DNA of 64,000 bases from Rheinheimera sp. A13L. Its GTDB lineage: Bacteria > Pseudomonadota > Gammaproteobacteria > Enterobacterales > Alteromonadaceae. The stretch covers positions 1 through 64,000 of the forward strand of contig NZ_AFHI01000005.1 of the NCBI RefSeq assembly GCF_000217935.1, written 5' to 3'. The position numbers and the translations under genes are program-made. The notes beneath the pieces were generated by a model that saw only the letters and a program-made list of their open reading frames with translations, was not told the DNA's origin and made no database searches. Below, in pieces: positions 34,046 to 45,105 of the stretch. Within the stretch, counting starts at the first letter, position 1, and each line of letters begins with the position of its first letter.

Positions 34046-35056
34046 CTACCTATGTGGCGCATCCGCCACTGAATCCCTTTCCACCAACTGCGGTATAAAT
34101 AAATGCGTTCTGCTTTCTGGTTCTATGCTGGTGTCGCTTAGTTGTATTGCCAGTTTGGTGGCGTAGCTGGCCATTTCTTCGACTGGGTAATGCATAGTGG
34201 TTAAACGTGGACGGCAGGCGCGGCTGACTATTAGATCGTCAAAACCTATCACCGATACATCTTCTGGTACGCGCAGGCCTGCGGCAAATAAGGCGTGAAT
34301 GGCGCCTATCGCCATTAAGTCGTTGTAGGCCAGCAAAGCTGTGAATTTTATGCCTTTATTCAGTAAGGCCTGAACTGCTTGCTCGCCACCTTCCATATTG
34401 GCGGTGGACTCTTCAATAGCAGCTTCAGCAAGCTGCAAACCTGCTGTTTTTAATGACTCACGAATGCCTTGCAAGCGAAAACCCGGGTCGCCGTTTTGGT
34501 AAATACTGGTGATCACCGCAAAATTTTTATGGCCTCTATTGATTAAATAATCTGTCGCCTGGCGCGCTCCTGCCACGTTGTCCAGCCAGACACAGCGGTT
34601 GGCAATAGCTGGCATATAGCGGTTGATCAGCACCAGCCCCGGGATTTCTTTTGCCAGCTTCAGCAAGGTTTTTTCATCTGAATATTCGCTGTGCAGAATA
34701 ATGGCCTGACAGTTGTGATCCCTAAGCGAATCAATAGCTTCCTGCTCCGATTTGGTCTCGTATAACGAGTTACTCATCAGCAGTTTGTAGTTGTTTTCAC
34801 GCGCACCTTTTTCAACACCACTGGCCAGGCTGCCAAAAAATGGCATCGACAGTTTAGGTGTCACCACGCCCAGCGTATTGGTGGTTTTGCTGACCAGAGC
34901 ACGGGCATTGCTGTTGGGTCTGTAGCCTAATTCGGCAATGACCTTTTTCACCCGCGCACGGCAGGCTTCGCCCACCTGATGACCGTCGTGGATCACCCGG
35001 GACACTGTAGCTATCGACACCCCAGCTACTTTTGCTACATCTTTGATTGTGACCAT
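34046..35056 (-). CDS. LacI/GalR-family transcriptional regulator
   Basis: A 336-aa repressor. The helix-turn-helix and hinge are classic (MVTIKDVAKVAGVSIATVSR...), followed by a periplasmic-binding-protein-like effector domain (about 60-330). As the last gene of a galactoside operon it is expected to bind galactose or a derivative and control the operon through the perfect palindrome at 51175-51188. It starts 43 bp after the transporter stop. Confidence 0.9.
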   Translation of the reverse strand: MVTIKDVAKVAGVSIATVSRVIHDGHQVGEACRARVKKVIAELGYRPNSNARALVSKTTNTLGVVTPKLSMPFFGSLASGVEKGARENNYKLLMSNSLYETKSEQEAIDSLRDHNCQAIILHSEYSDEKTLLKLAKEIPGLVLINRYMPAIANRCVWLDNVAGARQATDYLINRGHKNFAVITSIYQNGDPGFRLQGIRESLKTAGLQLAEAAIEESTANMEGGEQAVQALLNKGIKFTALLAYNDLMAIGAIHALFAAGLRVPEDVSVIGFDDLIVSRACRPRLTTMHYPVEEMASYATKLAIQLSDTSIEPESRTHLFIPQLVERDSVADAPHR

Positions 35057-35099
35057 AATTTCTGCTTTTCTTTTTTTATTGTTGCTTTAAAAGGGCTGA

Positions 35100-36539
35100 T
35101 TAAATGGATTCTGAACCCTGATTTTGATCTTTTGTTTTAGCTAAAGCCAGACTGATTTGCTGACTACCTTGGGCATCCAGATGATAACCCCGGACTATCA
35201 GCAAAGAACACAAGGCAAACAGCATAGTGCCCAGCGCTAAAATAACCCGCATAGCGAAAATACTGTCCGGGTTTTGTGCTGCGGCTTGCTGTGCATCAAA
35301 ACCAATCAGGTTGAGTGACAAACCTGCGACTAATAACGCCAGCGCTGCACTTAAACTGGTGACCCAGCTATGAATAGCCACAAAGACCCCTTCGCGGCGC
35401 TGGCCATGTTTTAGCTCATCTTCATCACATAAATCCGCCATCATAGAGGGGATTAACATGGTCATAGCAGTCCAGGCTGCGGTACACAAAAGTGCATCCA
35501 GCCAAATCCAGCTGTAGCCCTCTGGCGTAAAAATAAACCATTTGCAGGCACCGCCTGCTAAAGTCACCACATAAATCAGCTGCATCGCTTTAATTTTGCC
35601 AACTCGGGATGATAAAGCATAGATCAGGGGCACTGTCAGAAAACCAAAAGCGGCATAGGCCATCGACAACCAGCCTTTAAAAATTGCGCCCTGAGCTATA
35701 TCGCCATCGGCAATAAAATACACCAAGAGGTAATAATCCATACTGGCAGTAAAAGCACCACCCGCCATCTGCAGCACAGTTAACAGCAATAATACCCGTA
35801 AGCCTTTGTTTGATTTCAGCGTTTTTAAGCTTTGCCGTAACGTCACTGGCGGAAAAGCTACGGAAGAACGTTGGACTATTTCTTTGCTGTAACAGGCCGC
35901 TAAAGTACCCAGAAGGCCAAAAATAAACAAGGCAACGCCCCAGCCGACATAACGAATACCAACAAAAACCGAACTGAATATCGCCAGTTGTGCCAGCGGA
36001 AATAACCATTGATACAACAAAGAACCCAGCTTCAGAAAATAGGTGGTAAAACCCATAATTTCAGTGCGCTGATGATAATCCGGGCTCATTTCATAGGATA
36101 AACAGGTCATAGGCACGGACATAAAAGTGGCAGCAACATAAAACAGCAGGGAAAAAACCACAAAATACAATAGATGAGCCAATTCGCCCCAGCCTGAGGG
36201 CACCATCCAAATCAAACCAAAAAACAAACAACAGGCCCAGCTGGCGGCCAGAATAAAAGGCCGTCTGCGGCCAAAGCGGCTTTGATGATGATCAGATAAA
36301 TGCCCCACCCATGGGCCTAATAAAGTGCCAAGCAGCAGTGGTAAAGTAAGAGCCAGCCCCAGGAGAAACGGGTCTACCCCCAGGGTCATCTGATAAAAAG
36401 GAATAGCCAGCACACTGACACTTTGCTGAGCAAAAAACATCGCAAAAAAGCCAGCGCCAAGCGCCAGCTTCTGAGTGCCCGAAACCCGGAGCGATCCTGA
36501 TGTTGAGCTTGTTGTGCTTTGCTGCAGTGGCTTTGCCAT
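35100..36539 (-). CDS. GPH/SLC45-type MFS sugar transporter
   Basis: A 479-aa inner-membrane protein with about twelve helices. The cytoplasmic loop motif GHLSDHHQSRFGRRRPFI is typical of the glycoside-pentoside-hexuronide:cation symporter and SLC45-like transporters. It probably imports a disaccharide or oligosaccharide released by the locus enzymes, complementing the monosaccharide symporter at 39196. The N-terminal 25 residues are Ser/Thr-rich and cytosolic. An 86-bp gap separates it from the glycosidase gene and holds an imperfectly placed stem (36588-36619). Confidence 0.87.
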   Translation of the reverse strand: MAKPLQQSTTSSTSGSLRVSGTQKLALGAGFFAMFFAQQSVSVLAIPFYQMTLGVDPFLLGLALTLPLLLGTLLGPWVGHLSDHHQSRFGRRRPFILAASWACCLFFGLIWMVPSGWGELAHLLYFVVFSLLFYVAATFMSVPMTCLSYEMSPDYHQRTEIMGFTTYFLKLGSLLYQWLFPLAQLAIFSSVFVGIRYVGWGVALFIFGLLGTLAACYSKEIVQRSSVAFPPVTLRQSLKTLKSNKGLRVLLLLTVLQMAGGAFTASMDYYLLVYFIADGDIAQGAIFKGWLSMAYAAFGFLTVPLIYALSSRVGKIKAMQLIYVVTLAGGACKWFIFTPEGYSWIWLDALLCTAAWTAMTMLIPSMMADLCDEDELKHGQRREGVFVAIHSWVTSLSAALALLVAGLSLNLIGFDAQQAAAQNPDSIFAMRVILALGTMLFALCSLLIVRGYHLDAQGSQQISLALAKTKDQNQGSESI

Positions 36540-36625
36540 AGCACTCCTGTGCTGAGAGGGATAAAATCAAAAACAAAGCCGATTATAGGCCTGTGCTGAA
36601 AACTGACGCAACACAGGCCCCTAAA

Positions 36626-39193
36626 CTATGGCTTTTGGATCAAACTCACTTCCGCCAGCTCAACACCATGCCAGCCCTTGGCTGCCGCTGGGCTGTAGGC
36701 GCTCTGATTAAACATCAACTCTATACCCTGTAACTGCTGAAGCTCATTAAGGTTCAACCCTAAGCCCTGCTCCACTTTGGGCGCAAAGACAGGCATAAAC
36801 ATAGGGTAGGCCTGAGTCATCAGCGTATCGGTTTGCTTTAGTTTATGCAGAGGAACTAACAGATACTGCCAGTCAGTGCCCACTTTCAGCTCTGTGCCAT
36901 AAGCTATACCGTCTTTATCCAATAAAGCGAACTTCAACTGTTCCGGCTGTTTGACGGCACGGATTTTCAGCGCCACAGTGTCGTAGTCTTTCAAATTACG
37001 TTGTAGCAGGCTGTTATCAGCAGACAAAGTGGTTTTAAGTATCGCTGCAGCTTGAGGTATTTCTAAAGAATCCACCCCTAGTTGCAAGGCTAAACCATCA
37101 CCTGAACTGTCAGCAACAAAACGCTGAGTGACAGTGGCATCTTTTGGATAGAGGCTGTTTTGCCTGTCCGAAGTTGCATCAAACAAGGCTACTGGCTGGC
37201 CTTGTGGTTTGACCGCCATGGTCCAGTACGGCGCTTTACTGACATAATCCCAATCCTGTGGTGAGCCAGCAGCTGCACCAGGGAAAGTCTGTTTTTTGCC
37301 GTTAGCTGTCACCACAAAGGCATATTCCAGTAAACCGGTCTGAGTCCAGTCTTTTGGCATAGTTAAATGATAGTGACCACTAACATCAAGGCTTTGCTGC
37401 ATATCAAAAGCGGTAAACTTGTGGTGCCCAAGATAACGTAACATCAGCTGCACTTTTTCAGGCTTCACCAAAGCGCCGATGTCCACCTTAAAGCTGAACG
37501 GATCGCCCACATGGCTTTGACGCTGATTTTGATGCACTAAAGCCAGTTCAGTGGATTGTGGTTTTGGCAGATAAAAATTTGTCTCGACCTTATTCGCATA
37601 CTGCTGTGCCAACGCGGCTTGGGCAGTCAGTAAGTACACACCGGGGCGCACTGTCACTTCGCCATTTTTAGCCGAAGCAGTTAGTGTATTGCCACTATTT
37701 AAGCCTTTGAGTTGATAGCTGTTACCCAAATCCGCCAGCGTCAGTTTCAGTTGCTGAGCAGCAGGGTATAAACGCCCTGTTTCGCGGCTTAAACTGGAAT
37801 TCTGATAAGGGTCCTGCAAGGTCAGTAAGTCAGGGTAGACTTCCAAACGCCAGACACCATCAGCTACTTTATCGAGGAAATAAGCACCAGAGCCGCTGTA
37901 TTTAGCTACAGAAGACGAACCAACACCGGCAATAGCTGTCAGCTTAGCTGCAGCTTTTGGCACAACTGTGGTGCTGTTGCTGTAGAAAAACTGCTCTGGG
38001 GTATTCAGCACAGACAAATTCTGCTGATAATCCAAAGTCACAGCAGCAAAGCTGTTGCTCGCTGGATAGTCCGCTGCCTTTTCAGCACGCTTCTGAGTAC
38101 GAAATACTTCAGCAGCAATTTTTAAGCTGATGGCTTTTTCCGGTGTATACAACAAGTTCAGATGGTGAGTGTTGTATTCAGAGTTGGTATGAGCCACAGC
38201 CGCAGCATCATAAGCAAACTGAGTGGCCCACTGAAACCCAGCTTCACGAAAACTGCGCGCCATAGCCGGGAACATCACAGAGCTTGCTACATCAGCTGCG
38301 TCAAACTCGTACACCATTTTGGCTTTAGTAGCGCACTGGCTGATGCCGGCAAAAGGATTAGTGTAATGCGCAACAGCGGGCAACATATTCGCCAGAATAG
38401 TACTACCTTTGACTAAACCTGTTGGATACCACTGATAAGACACACCATCTATGCTGGTATTGCATAAAGCCTGGGCAAAAGGCTGATCGTCCCCCTGCTC
38501 ACTGGTGTTGTAAAACAAAGGTTTAGTCACACCGGCAGCACGAATGGTACTGATTAAGTCTTCAATATAAGCCGCACTTTGCGCAGGTGCTATTTCGTGT
38601 TTAGGTTCGTTAAAGATCTCAAAGGCGATGATATTGTCGTCCTGCTGATAGCTTTTCCCTGTCAGCGGATTGACGTGCTTAAATAGCTGAGTCAGATAGT
38701 TTTTCTGCGCTGCAATAGCATCAGCCGACTGGTTCATCTGGCTTTTGCTGTAGAAAGTAGAAAAACCATATTCCACCGGATCTGGCTCAGGGTAACCACT
38801 GCCCCACCAGCCGATAGGCGTAATCACTACCTTGATGCCTTTTTCTTTTAAGCGCAGCAGCAAGTAATCAAACAATTGCAGGTGGATATTGTCCTGCAAA
38901 TTGCCCTCTTTATCGGCCAGCAATCTGTCCCATAAATGCACGCGGTAAGCGTCCAGCCCTAAGCGGGCAATATGATCCACATCCATGTCGATGGCAGCGC
39001 GATGATCCACGCCAAGACGTTCAACAGAGCGATAACCATAAGCAAAAGGCACACTGTAATTCACACCAAAAAGCGCAACTTCAGAACCGTCTTGCCACAG
39101 CATGACGCCATCTTTTACCGACACAGGGTTAGCAGTGGCGGCGGCGCTAAACAGTGTTGCGGCTAAAGCGGTGAAAAGTAATTTCCGTTTCAT
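36626..39193 (-). CDS. Secreted clan GH-A glycoside hydrolase (GH5-like) with C-terminal CBM-like domain
   Basis: An 855-aa enzyme with a signal peptide (cleaved near ATANP, residue 22). A TIM barrel covers about 30-370: acid/base Glu196 in FEIFNEPKHE and nucleophile Glu296 in MVYEFDAADV. Several beta-sandwich regions follow, ending with a carbohydrate-binding-like domain (about 685-850, GDGLALQLG to the end). The exact GH family and linkage are not clear to me; a galactan- or galactoside-acting role is inferred from the Leloir genes. ATG 39193 lies 2 bp after the symporter stop, so translation is coupled; a start at 39205 overlaps it. Confidence 0.8.
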   Translation of the reverse strand: MKRKLLFTALAATLFSAAATANPVSVKDGVMLWQDGSEVALFGVNYSVPFAYGYRSVERLGVDHRAAIDMDVDHIARLGLDAYRVHLWDRLLADKEGNLQDNIHLQLFDYLLLRLKEKGIKVVITPIGWWGSGYPEPDPVEYGFSTFYSKSQMNQSADAIAAQKNYLTQLFKHVNPLTGKSYQQDDNIIAFEIFNEPKHEIAPAQSAAYIEDLISTIRAAGVTKPLFYNTSEQGDDQPFAQALCNTSIDGVSYQWYPTGLVKGSTILANMLPAVAHYTNPFAGISQCATKAKMVYEFDAADVASSVMFPAMARSFREAGFQWATQFAYDAAAVAHTNSEYNTHHLNLLYTPEKAISLKIAAEVFRTQKRAEKAADYPASNSFAAVTLDYQQNLSVLNTPEQFFYSNSTTVVPKAAAKLTAIAGVGSSSVAKYSGSGAYFLDKVADGVWRLEVYPDLLTLQDPYQNSSLSRETGRLYPAAQQLKLTLADLGNSYQLKGLNSGNTLTASAKNGEVTVRPGVYLLTAQAALAQQYANKVETNFYLPKPQSTELALVHQNQRQSHVGDPFSFKVDIGALVKPEKVQLMLRYLGHHKFTAFDMQQSLDVSGHYHLTMPKDWTQTGLLEYAFVVTANGKKQTFPGAAAGSPQDWDYVSKAPYWTMAVKPQGQPVALFDATSDRQNSLYPKDATVTQRFVADSSGDGLALQLGVDSLEIPQAAAILKTTLSADNSLLQRNLKDYDTVALKIRAVKQPEQLKFALLDKDGIAYGTELKVGTDWQYLLVPLHKLKQTDTLMTQAYPMFMPVFAPKVEQGLGLNLNELQQLQGIELMFNQSAYSPAAAKGWHGVELAEVSLIQKP

Positions 39194-39195
39194 TG

Positions 39196-40758
39196 TTACC
39201 ACCATGCCGTATAAAAGGCGGCCACGATCAGAGTGATCAGCACAGCATGGAAGTTAAAGCTTGGGCGGGTGTCAAAGCTGATATCACCTAATTCCACCGC
39301 ATGTGGATGCTTGCCCTGACGCTGGAATAAAGTCACCAGCACAGCTAAAGCTAAACAGCACAGGAAGACTAAACCTACGCGGTCCATAAATGGCATCTCT
39401 GGCAGCGTTATTTTAAAAATCCAGCTCAGTACTGCGGAACTAATAGCCGCCACTAAAGCGGCTGTTGCAGTAGTACGGGCCCAGAACATACCTAATAAAA
39501 ACAGCACCACAATGCCTGGCGTAAAGAAACCGGTGAATTCCTGAATATACTGGAAGGCCTGATCAAATTCGCCCAGTAATGGCTTAGCTGCGATGACCGC
39601 AATCACCAAAGCGACCAGACTAACAATACGGCCTACTTTGACGTAGTGCTGCTGGCTTTGATCTTTCTTAAACTGAGAGTAAATATCCATAGTGAAAATG
39701 GTCGCGACGCTGTTGGTCATCGAAGCTAAACTCGACAAAATAGCCGCCACTAAAGCCGCAAAAATTAAGCCTTTGATACCAGATGGCATCATGCTCAGTA
39801 GTTGAGGATAGGCCTGATCCGGCTTGCTTAAATCCGGCAGTATTAACACAGCAGCAATACCAGGCAATACCACTATCACCGGCATTAAAATTTTCAGGAA
39901 GGCCGCAAAAATAATGCCTTTTTGCGCTTCAGCTAAGTCTTTGGCCGCTAAAGTGCGCTGAATAATATATTGGTTAAAACCCCAGTAACTCAGGTTCATA
40001 ATCCACATACCACCCAACAGCACAGATAAACCAGGCAGGCTGACATAATGTGGGCTGTCCGGCGTTAAAATCATATCGAATTTGTCTGGTACTTCAGTGA
40101 GTAAGCGGTCAAAACCAGCCCATAAACCGTTACCTGCACCCAACAGTTCCAGCGACATAAAGGACAGGAACAAACCACCGCCCACCAGTAACACCACCTG
40201 AATAATGTCGGTATAGGCCACAGCTTTTAAGCCGCCATATAAGGAATAAGCCACAGATAAAGTGGCCAGTATCAGCATGCTGGTGGTCATATCCACACCA
40301 GTGACTGTATTAATAGCCAGAGCACCTAACCACAAGACTGCAGTTAAATTAACAAAGACATACACCGCCATCCAGAACAGCGCCATAGTGGTGCGTACTC
40401 TGTTGTCAAAGCGCTGCTGCAGGAATTGCGGCATGGTATAAATTTTACGTTTGAGGAAAATAGGCAGGAAAAACTTGCCGACTATTAATAAGGTAATGGC
40501 TGCCATCCACTCGTAAGCAGCTATCGCCATACCTATGGCATAACCTGAGCCTGACATACCAATAATTTGTTCAGCCGAGATATTAGCTGCAATTAAAGAC
40601 GCACCAATAGCCCACCAGGGTAAGGTATTACCGGCCAGAAAATAGTCGTTGGTGTCTTTATCATGTCCCTTCTTTTCCCGGGAAATAAAATAAGCCAGTC
40701 CTACCAGCCCAAGCACATATATGACGAGGATCGTCAAATCTAAATTACTTAAGGTCAT
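39196..40758 (-). CDS. Sodium/galactose symporter (SSS family, vSGLT-like)
   Basis: A 520-aa inner-membrane symporter with about fourteen helices. The N-terminal region (DYFLAGNTLPWWAIGASLIAANIS, split by helix 1) closely follows the sodium/glucose-galactose transporters of marine bacteria. It would import free galactose with Na+ for the mutarotase-kinase pathway. A 96-bp gap without an evident operator precedes it, and the glycosidase gene follows at once. Confidence 0.9.
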   Translation of the reverse strand: MTLSNLDLTILVIYVLGLVGLAYFISREKKGHDKDTNDYFLAGNTLPWWAIGASLIAANISAEQIIGMSGSGYAIGMAIAAYEWMAAITLLIVGKFFLPIFLKRKIYTMPQFLQQRFDNRVRTTMALFWMAVYVFVNLTAVLWLGALAINTVTGVDMTTSMLILATLSVAYSLYGGLKAVAYTDIIQVVLLVGGGLFLSFMSLELLGAGNGLWAGFDRLLTEVPDKFDMILTPDSPHYVSLPGLSVLLGGMWIMNLSYWGFNQYIIQRTLAAKDLAEAQKGIIFAAFLKILMPVIVVLPGIAAVLILPDLSKPDQAYPQLLSMMPSGIKGLIFAALVAAILSSLASMTNSVATIFTMDIYSQFKKDQSQQHYVKVGRIVSLVALVIAVIAAKPLLGEFDQAFQYIQEFTGFFTPGIVVLFLLGMFWARTTATAALVAAISSAVLSWIFKITLPEMPFMDRVGLVFLCCLALAVLVTLFQRQGKHPHAVELGDISFDTRPSFNFHAVLITLIVAAFYTAWW

Positions 40759-40854
40759 ACTAATCCTTACCCTGTTTTACCCGTGGTTTTTGGTACTGCG
40801 CTGCAACACCAGAACAGCCGGGCATATCTTGTTGTTATTGTTACCAGTTTTTAA

Positions 40855-41838
40855 TTAACTGAACTTATACACTATTTGTTGCTGATACAACTCACCTGCT
40901 TTGAGTTGAGTGCCAGGAAAGCCAAGTTGATTAACAGCATCAGGCCAGCCTTGAGCTTCCAGACAAATCCCCTGCCGTGCTGTAAAAGGTGCGGCCAGAA
41001 AATTACCTGTATAAAGCTGCAAGCCAGGCTGAGTACTTAGCACTTCAAGCTGACGGCCACTTTGGCTGGAACTTAACACCGCCATCGACTTTAACTCTGC
41101 AGCATCAGAGTCTTGCCAGATAAAGCAGTGGTCAAAACCATTGGCAAGAGCAAGCTGCTGATCCTGCTGGCGAAGTGCTGGCCCCACCAATTTAGCTTTG
41201 GTAAAGTCAAAGGCAGTGCCAGCCACAGCACGACGCTCTCCGGTTGGAATAGCGCTGGCATCTGTTGGCAAATAATGTGTCGCTGAAAGCTGCAACTGAT
41301 GGTTTTCAACAGAACTGCCATCGCTGTTCAAGTTGAAATAACAGTGGTTGGTTAAATTCAGCAGCGTATCTTTGGTAGATAAAGCCAAAAAGGATAACTC
41401 GAGCTGTTTATCCACAATACGGAATTGCTGCCAGACTTGCACAGCGCCCGGATAACCCTGATCGCCATCGGCTGAGCGCAAATACAATTGCACCGAATCA
41501 GGCTGTTGTTTCAGCACTTGCCATTGCTGACGGTTAAAACCAGTCACACCACCATGCAAATGATTAGGACCATTATTACAGTCCAGTTGATAAGCCACAC
41601 CATTGAGTTCAAAACGGCCTTTGGCAATACGGTTAGCAACCCGGCCTGCGGTAGCCCCCAAATAAAATTCATCGGTTTGATACTGAGCCACGTCCGGATA
41701 ATTTAACGTCAGCTCCTGACCAAATAAACGGATAGAGCGGATTGTTGCCCCTAAAGGCAACAGCTCCACTTCTAAACCCTTATTGCCACCCAGTCGGATC
41801 ACTGAGCCATCAATGTCATCAATTAAAGCAGCACTCAT
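40855..41838 (-). CDS. galM: Galactose mutarotase (aldose 1-epimerase)
   Basis: A 327-aa enzyme that interconverts beta- and alpha-D-galactose ahead of the kinase. Family landmarks are [18 protein letters not shown] (catalytic His region), the [10 protein letters not shown] His and the late Glu in [16 protein letters not shown] 41838 overlaps the galK stop (ATGA), favouring it over an upstream start within galK. Confidence 0.93.
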   Translation of the reverse strand: MSAALIDDIDGSVIRLGGNKGLEVELLPLGATIRSIRLFGQELTLNYPDVAQYQTDEFYLGATAGRVANRIAKGRFELNGVAYQLDCNNGPNHLHGGVTGFNRQQWQVLKQQPDSVQLYLRSADGDQGYPGAVQVWQQFRIVDKQLELSFLALSTKDTLLNLTNHCYFNLNSDGSSVENHQLQLSATHYLPTDASAIPTGERRAVAGTAFDFTKAKLVGPALRQQDQQLALANGFDHCFIWQDSDAAELKSMAVLSSSQSGRQLEVLSTQPGLQLYTGNFLAAPFTARQGICLEAQGWPDAVNQLGFPGTQLKAGELYQQQIVYKFS

Positions 41839-42989
41839 GCCAAAATCTGCTCTGCGCCCTGACTGGCGGTACAAACAAAAATAGCTGCGGTTAAACCTGT
41901 TTGTGCCGGGTATTCACGCTCTACTAAAGCACGGATTTCATCAACCCGACATTGAGGTACTAAAGCCACCACACAACCACCAAAACCACCACCAGTCATA
42001 CGGACACCACCTGTATCACCCAGGGTGTTGCCAATCATTTCGACCAGCGCATCTATAGCAGGCACAGTGATTTCAAAATCATGTTTCATCGACAAGTGAG
42101 ATTCCGCCATTAAGCGGCTTAACAGTTTGATGTCGTGATCAGCTAAAGCTTTAGCTGCTAATTCAGTGCGATCGTTTTCAGTAATGACATGACGAGCCCG
42201 TTTGGCCACTAATGGATCCAATTCGCTCTGCTTAGCCGCAAAAGTGCTCCAGCTGACATCCCGTAAGGCTTTGACGCCAAAAATGGCCGCAGCTTCTTCA
42301 CACTGACGACGGCGGGTATTGTATTCGCTGTCCACCAGGCCACGTTTTACATTGGAGTTAATAATCATCACGGCCATATCTGTGGGCACTGAGACAGGCG
42401 TGCTGTCGAGGCTGCGACAATCAATCAATAAAGCGTGAGCGACTTTGCCCTGCGCAGAAATCAGCTGATCCATAATGCCGCAGTTACAACCAACAAAGTG
42501 GTTTTCTGCATGCTGACCATTGAGTGCATTGTCACGGCTGGAGAGTTCGATGCCAGCCAAAGTGCTGTACGTCAGGCCCAGAGCGACTTCTAGCGAAGCT
42601 GATGAGCTTAAACCTACACCTTGTGGCACATTGCCGCTGATGGCTAAATCGCAACCGGCCAGGTTAAAGCCTTTTTGCATCAGGCTGTTGGCCACACCAC
42701 GCACATAGTTTGCCCATTGATACTCCGGATGTTTATCCAGCGGGAACTTGAGTTCAAACTCATCCACTTGCTGCTGATAATCCAGCGCCAGCACGCGGAC
42801 TTTATTGTCCTGACGCGGTGTTGCCACAACCACAGTGTCGTAGTTAATAGCGCATGGCAGCACAAAACCATCGTTGTAATCTGTATGTTCACCAATCAGA
42901 TTAACCCGGCCCGGCGCTCTGAACGCAAATTCGCCCTGCTGCTGGTAATGTTCGGCAAATGCCTGTTGTACTTGCTCTAATAATGCCAT
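41835..42989 (-). CDS. galK: Galactokinase
   Basis: A 384-aa GHMP kinase that makes galactose-1-phosphate from alpha-D-galactose and ATP. The galactokinase signature [19 protein letters not shown] is at about residues 27-45, the ATP-binding GHMP motif [17 protein letters not shown] at about 125-140 and the third motif [13 protein letters not shown] near the C-terminus. It begins 5 bp after galT ends and overlaps galM by 4 bp. Confidence 0.96.
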   Translation of the reverse strand: MALLEQVQQAFAEHYQQQGEFAFRAPGRVNLIGEHTDYNDGFVLPCAINYDTVVVATPRQDNKVRVLALDYQQQVDEFELKFPLDKHPEYQWANYVRGVANSLMQKGFNLAGCDLAISGNVPQGVGLSSSASLEVALGLTYSTLAGIELSSRDNALNGQHAENHFVGCNCGIMDQLISAQGKVAHALLIDCRSLDSTPVSVPTDMAVMIINSNVKRGLVDSEYNTRRRQCEEAAAIFGVKALRDVSWSTFAAKQSELDPLVAKRARHVITENDRTELAAKALADHDIKLLSRLMAESHLSMKHDFEITVPAIDALVEMIGNTLGDTGGVRMTGGGFGGCVVALVPQCRVDEIRALVEREYPAQTGLTAAIFVCTASQGAEQILA

Positions 42990-42994
42990 CTGGT

Positions 42995-44065
42995 TTAAAC
43001 CTTGCTCTGCTGTTTGTAATGCACAGGGCTTTGCTCTTTTAAGCGTTCAGCGGCCTGTTCAGGAGTCATATCACGTTGGGTTTCAGCCAGCATTTCGTAG
43101 CCCACCATAAATTTCTTAATGGTGGCTGAGCGTAATAACGGCGGGTAAAAATGGCCATGCAATTGCCAGTGTTCGATGTTTTCAGCGGTATCAGCACCAG
43201 CATCGTTTTGATAAGGCGCACTGTGCCAGCCCATCGAATAAGGGAATGAACACTGGAACAGGTTGTCGTAGCGAATGGTAATTTGCTGCAGAATATCGGC
43301 CAGCGCGGCTTGCTGCTCTGTGGTTAAATCTTCCATCCGGCGTACATGGGCTTTTGGCAACACCAGAGTTTCAAAAGGCCAACTGGCCCAGAATGGCACC
43401 ACCACTAACCAGTGCTCGTTTTCAACCACAGTGCGCTCGCCACTTTGTTGTTCCAGTGCGGCATAATTTAATAACAGGTTTTTGCCATGTTTAGCTAAAT
43501 ACTCACGCTGCGCTGCGTCGGCTTTGGCTGGCAAGGTAGGCACAGTGCTATTGGCCCAAATCTGACCATGAGGATGCGGATTGGAGCAGCCGTTAATAGC
43601 GCCTTTGTTTTCAAACACCTGCACCCAGTTGTAGGTCTTGGATAAGTCTTTGTACTGACGGATCCATTCTTCCACTATGTGCTGAATATCAGTAACACTC
43701 AGCTCTGGCATCGTCAGGCTGTGATCCGGTGAATAACAAATGACTCTGCTGGTGCCACGCTCGGCTTTTAATACAAATAAATCATCATCTGAGCGCTGAT
43801 AAAAAGGCGTATCTGCGGTTAAGGCGGCAAAGTCATTGGTAAAGACATAAGGCTTTTTATAGTCAGGATTCAGATCACCGGAAATACGGGTGTTGGTTGG
43901 ACATAAAAAGCAGCTGTGGTCATAAGACGGATTCTGCTCTGTGGCCGCAGTTTCAATCTGCCCCTGCCATGGTCTTTTTGCTCTGTGTGGTGACACCAGC
44001 ACCCAATCCCCTGTCAGCGGGTTGTATCTGCGGTGCGGATGATCTTTTGCATTAAATTCAGACAT
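42995..44065 (-). CDS. galT: Galactose-1-phosphate uridylyltransferase
   Basis: A 356-aa HIT-superfamily enzyme that swaps UMP between UDP-glucose and galactose-1-phosphate. The active-site motif NPHPHGQIW is present, and the metal-binding region CFLCPTN lies near residue 50. ATG 44065 is preferred, with GGAA upstream, over a TTG at 44077. Part of the galE-galT-galK-galM run. Confidence 0.95.
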   Translation of the reverse strand: MSEFNAKDHPHRRYNPLTGDWVLVSPHRAKRPWQGQIETAATEQNPSYDHSCFLCPTNTRISGDLNPDYKKPYVFTNDFAALTADTPFYQRSDDDLFVLKAERGTSRVICYSPDHSLTMPELSVTDIQHIVEEWIRQYKDLSKTYNWVQVFENKGAINGCSNPHPHGQIWANSTVPTLPAKADAAQREYLAKHGKNLLLNYAALEQQSGERTVVENEHWLVVVPFWASWPFETLVLPKAHVRRMEDLTTEQQAALADILQQITIRYDNLFQCSFPYSMGWHSAPYQNDAGADTAENIEHWQLHGHFYPPLLRSATIKKFMVGYEMLAETQRDMTPEQAAERLKEQSPVHYKQQSKV

Positions 44066-44084
44066 CTGTAATTCCAACCTTTTT

Positions 44085-45101
44085 TTAATTCTTCGGATAA
44101 CCCGCAGGGTTTAATTTCTGCCACTTCCAGCTATCCGCCACCATTTGATCCAAACCACGTTCTGCTTTCCAGTTGAGTTTTTCTGCGGCTAAAGACGGGT
44201 CACCGTAATAACAACCAATATCACCAGCACGACGAGGAGCCACCTGATAGGCAATCAACTGGCCTGAAATACGACGATAAGCCTCAACCATTTCCAGCAC
44301 AGAGACGCCCTGACCAGTACCTAAGTTAAACACATGAAAACCCGTATTCTGATGCAAAGTTTCTAAGGCTTTGACATGACCTGAAGCTAAATCACTGACA
44401 TGGATATAATCCCGCACGCCCGTGCCGTCCGGTGTATCGTAATCATCACCAAACACAGATAAATAAGGTCGGCGGCCTATAGCCACCTGATTAATAAAAG
44501 GCATCAGGTTATTTGGAATACCGTTCGGGTCTTCACCAATCTGGCCTGACTCATGCGCGCCTACAGGGTTAAAGTACCGCAACACTATGGCACTGAAATC
44601 GCTTTGCGCCACCACCAGATCAGACATCATCTGTTCAACCATCAGCTTGGAACGGCCATAAGGACTTTCAGGATGCACAGCAAAATCTTCCCGTATAGGC
44701 GAAGAGACCGGCTCGCCGTAGACTGTGGCAGAGGAGCTGAACACCAGCGTTTTCACCTGATGTTTTAGCATCACCTGCATCAATAAGCCTGAAGCGCTGA
44801 CATTGTTTTCATAATAAAACAGTGGTTTAGCGACAGACTCACCCACAGCTTTAGAACCGGCAAAGTGGATGACTGCATCCACTTTTTCAGCAGCAAAAAT
44901 AGCAGAAAGCGCCTTTTCATCACGGATATCAGCCTGATAAAAGCAAATGCTCTGGCCTGTCAGTTGCTCCACCCGCTTTAAAGCTTCAACACTACTGTTG
45001 CTCAGGTTATCAACCACCACCACCTGATGGCCGTTGTTTAATAACTCCAGACAGGTATGAGAGCCAATATAACCAGCACCACCAGTGACTAAAATACGCA
45101 T
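44085..45101 (-). CDS. galE: UDP-glucose 4-epimerase
   Basis: A 338-aa extended SDR enzyme that turns UDP-galactose back into UDP-glucose. The NAD-binding motif GGAGYIGSH is near residue 8, Ser in FSSSATVYG near 124 and the catalytic YxxxK in YGRSKLMVE near 149. ATG 45101 has a strong AAGGAG site lying in the last codons of the GH2 gene, 4 bp away. Confidence 0.95.
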   Translation of the reverse strand: MRILVTGGAGYIGSHTCLELLNNGHQVVVVDNLSNSSVEALKRVEQLTGQSICFYQADIRDEKALSAIFAAEKVDAVIHFAGSKAVGESVAKPLFYYENNVSASGLLMQVMLKHQVKTLVFSSSATVYGEPVSSPIREDFAVHPESPYGRSKLMVEQMMSDLVVAQSDFSAIVLRYFNPVGAHESGQIGEDPNGIPNNLMPFINQVAIGRRPYLSVFGDDYDTPDGTGVRDYIHVSDLASGHVKALETLHQNTGFHVFNLGTGQGVSVLEMVEAYRRISGQLIAYQVAPRRAGDIGCYYGDPSLAAEKLNWKAERGLDQMVADSWKWQKLNPAGYPKN

Positions 45102-45105
45102 ACAG

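Noticed and set aside
36588-36619. GGCCTGTG/CACAGGCC stem after the glycosidase gene as terminator
   Set aside because: The 16-base loop and lack of a T run make it a poor terminator, so it is not listed as one.
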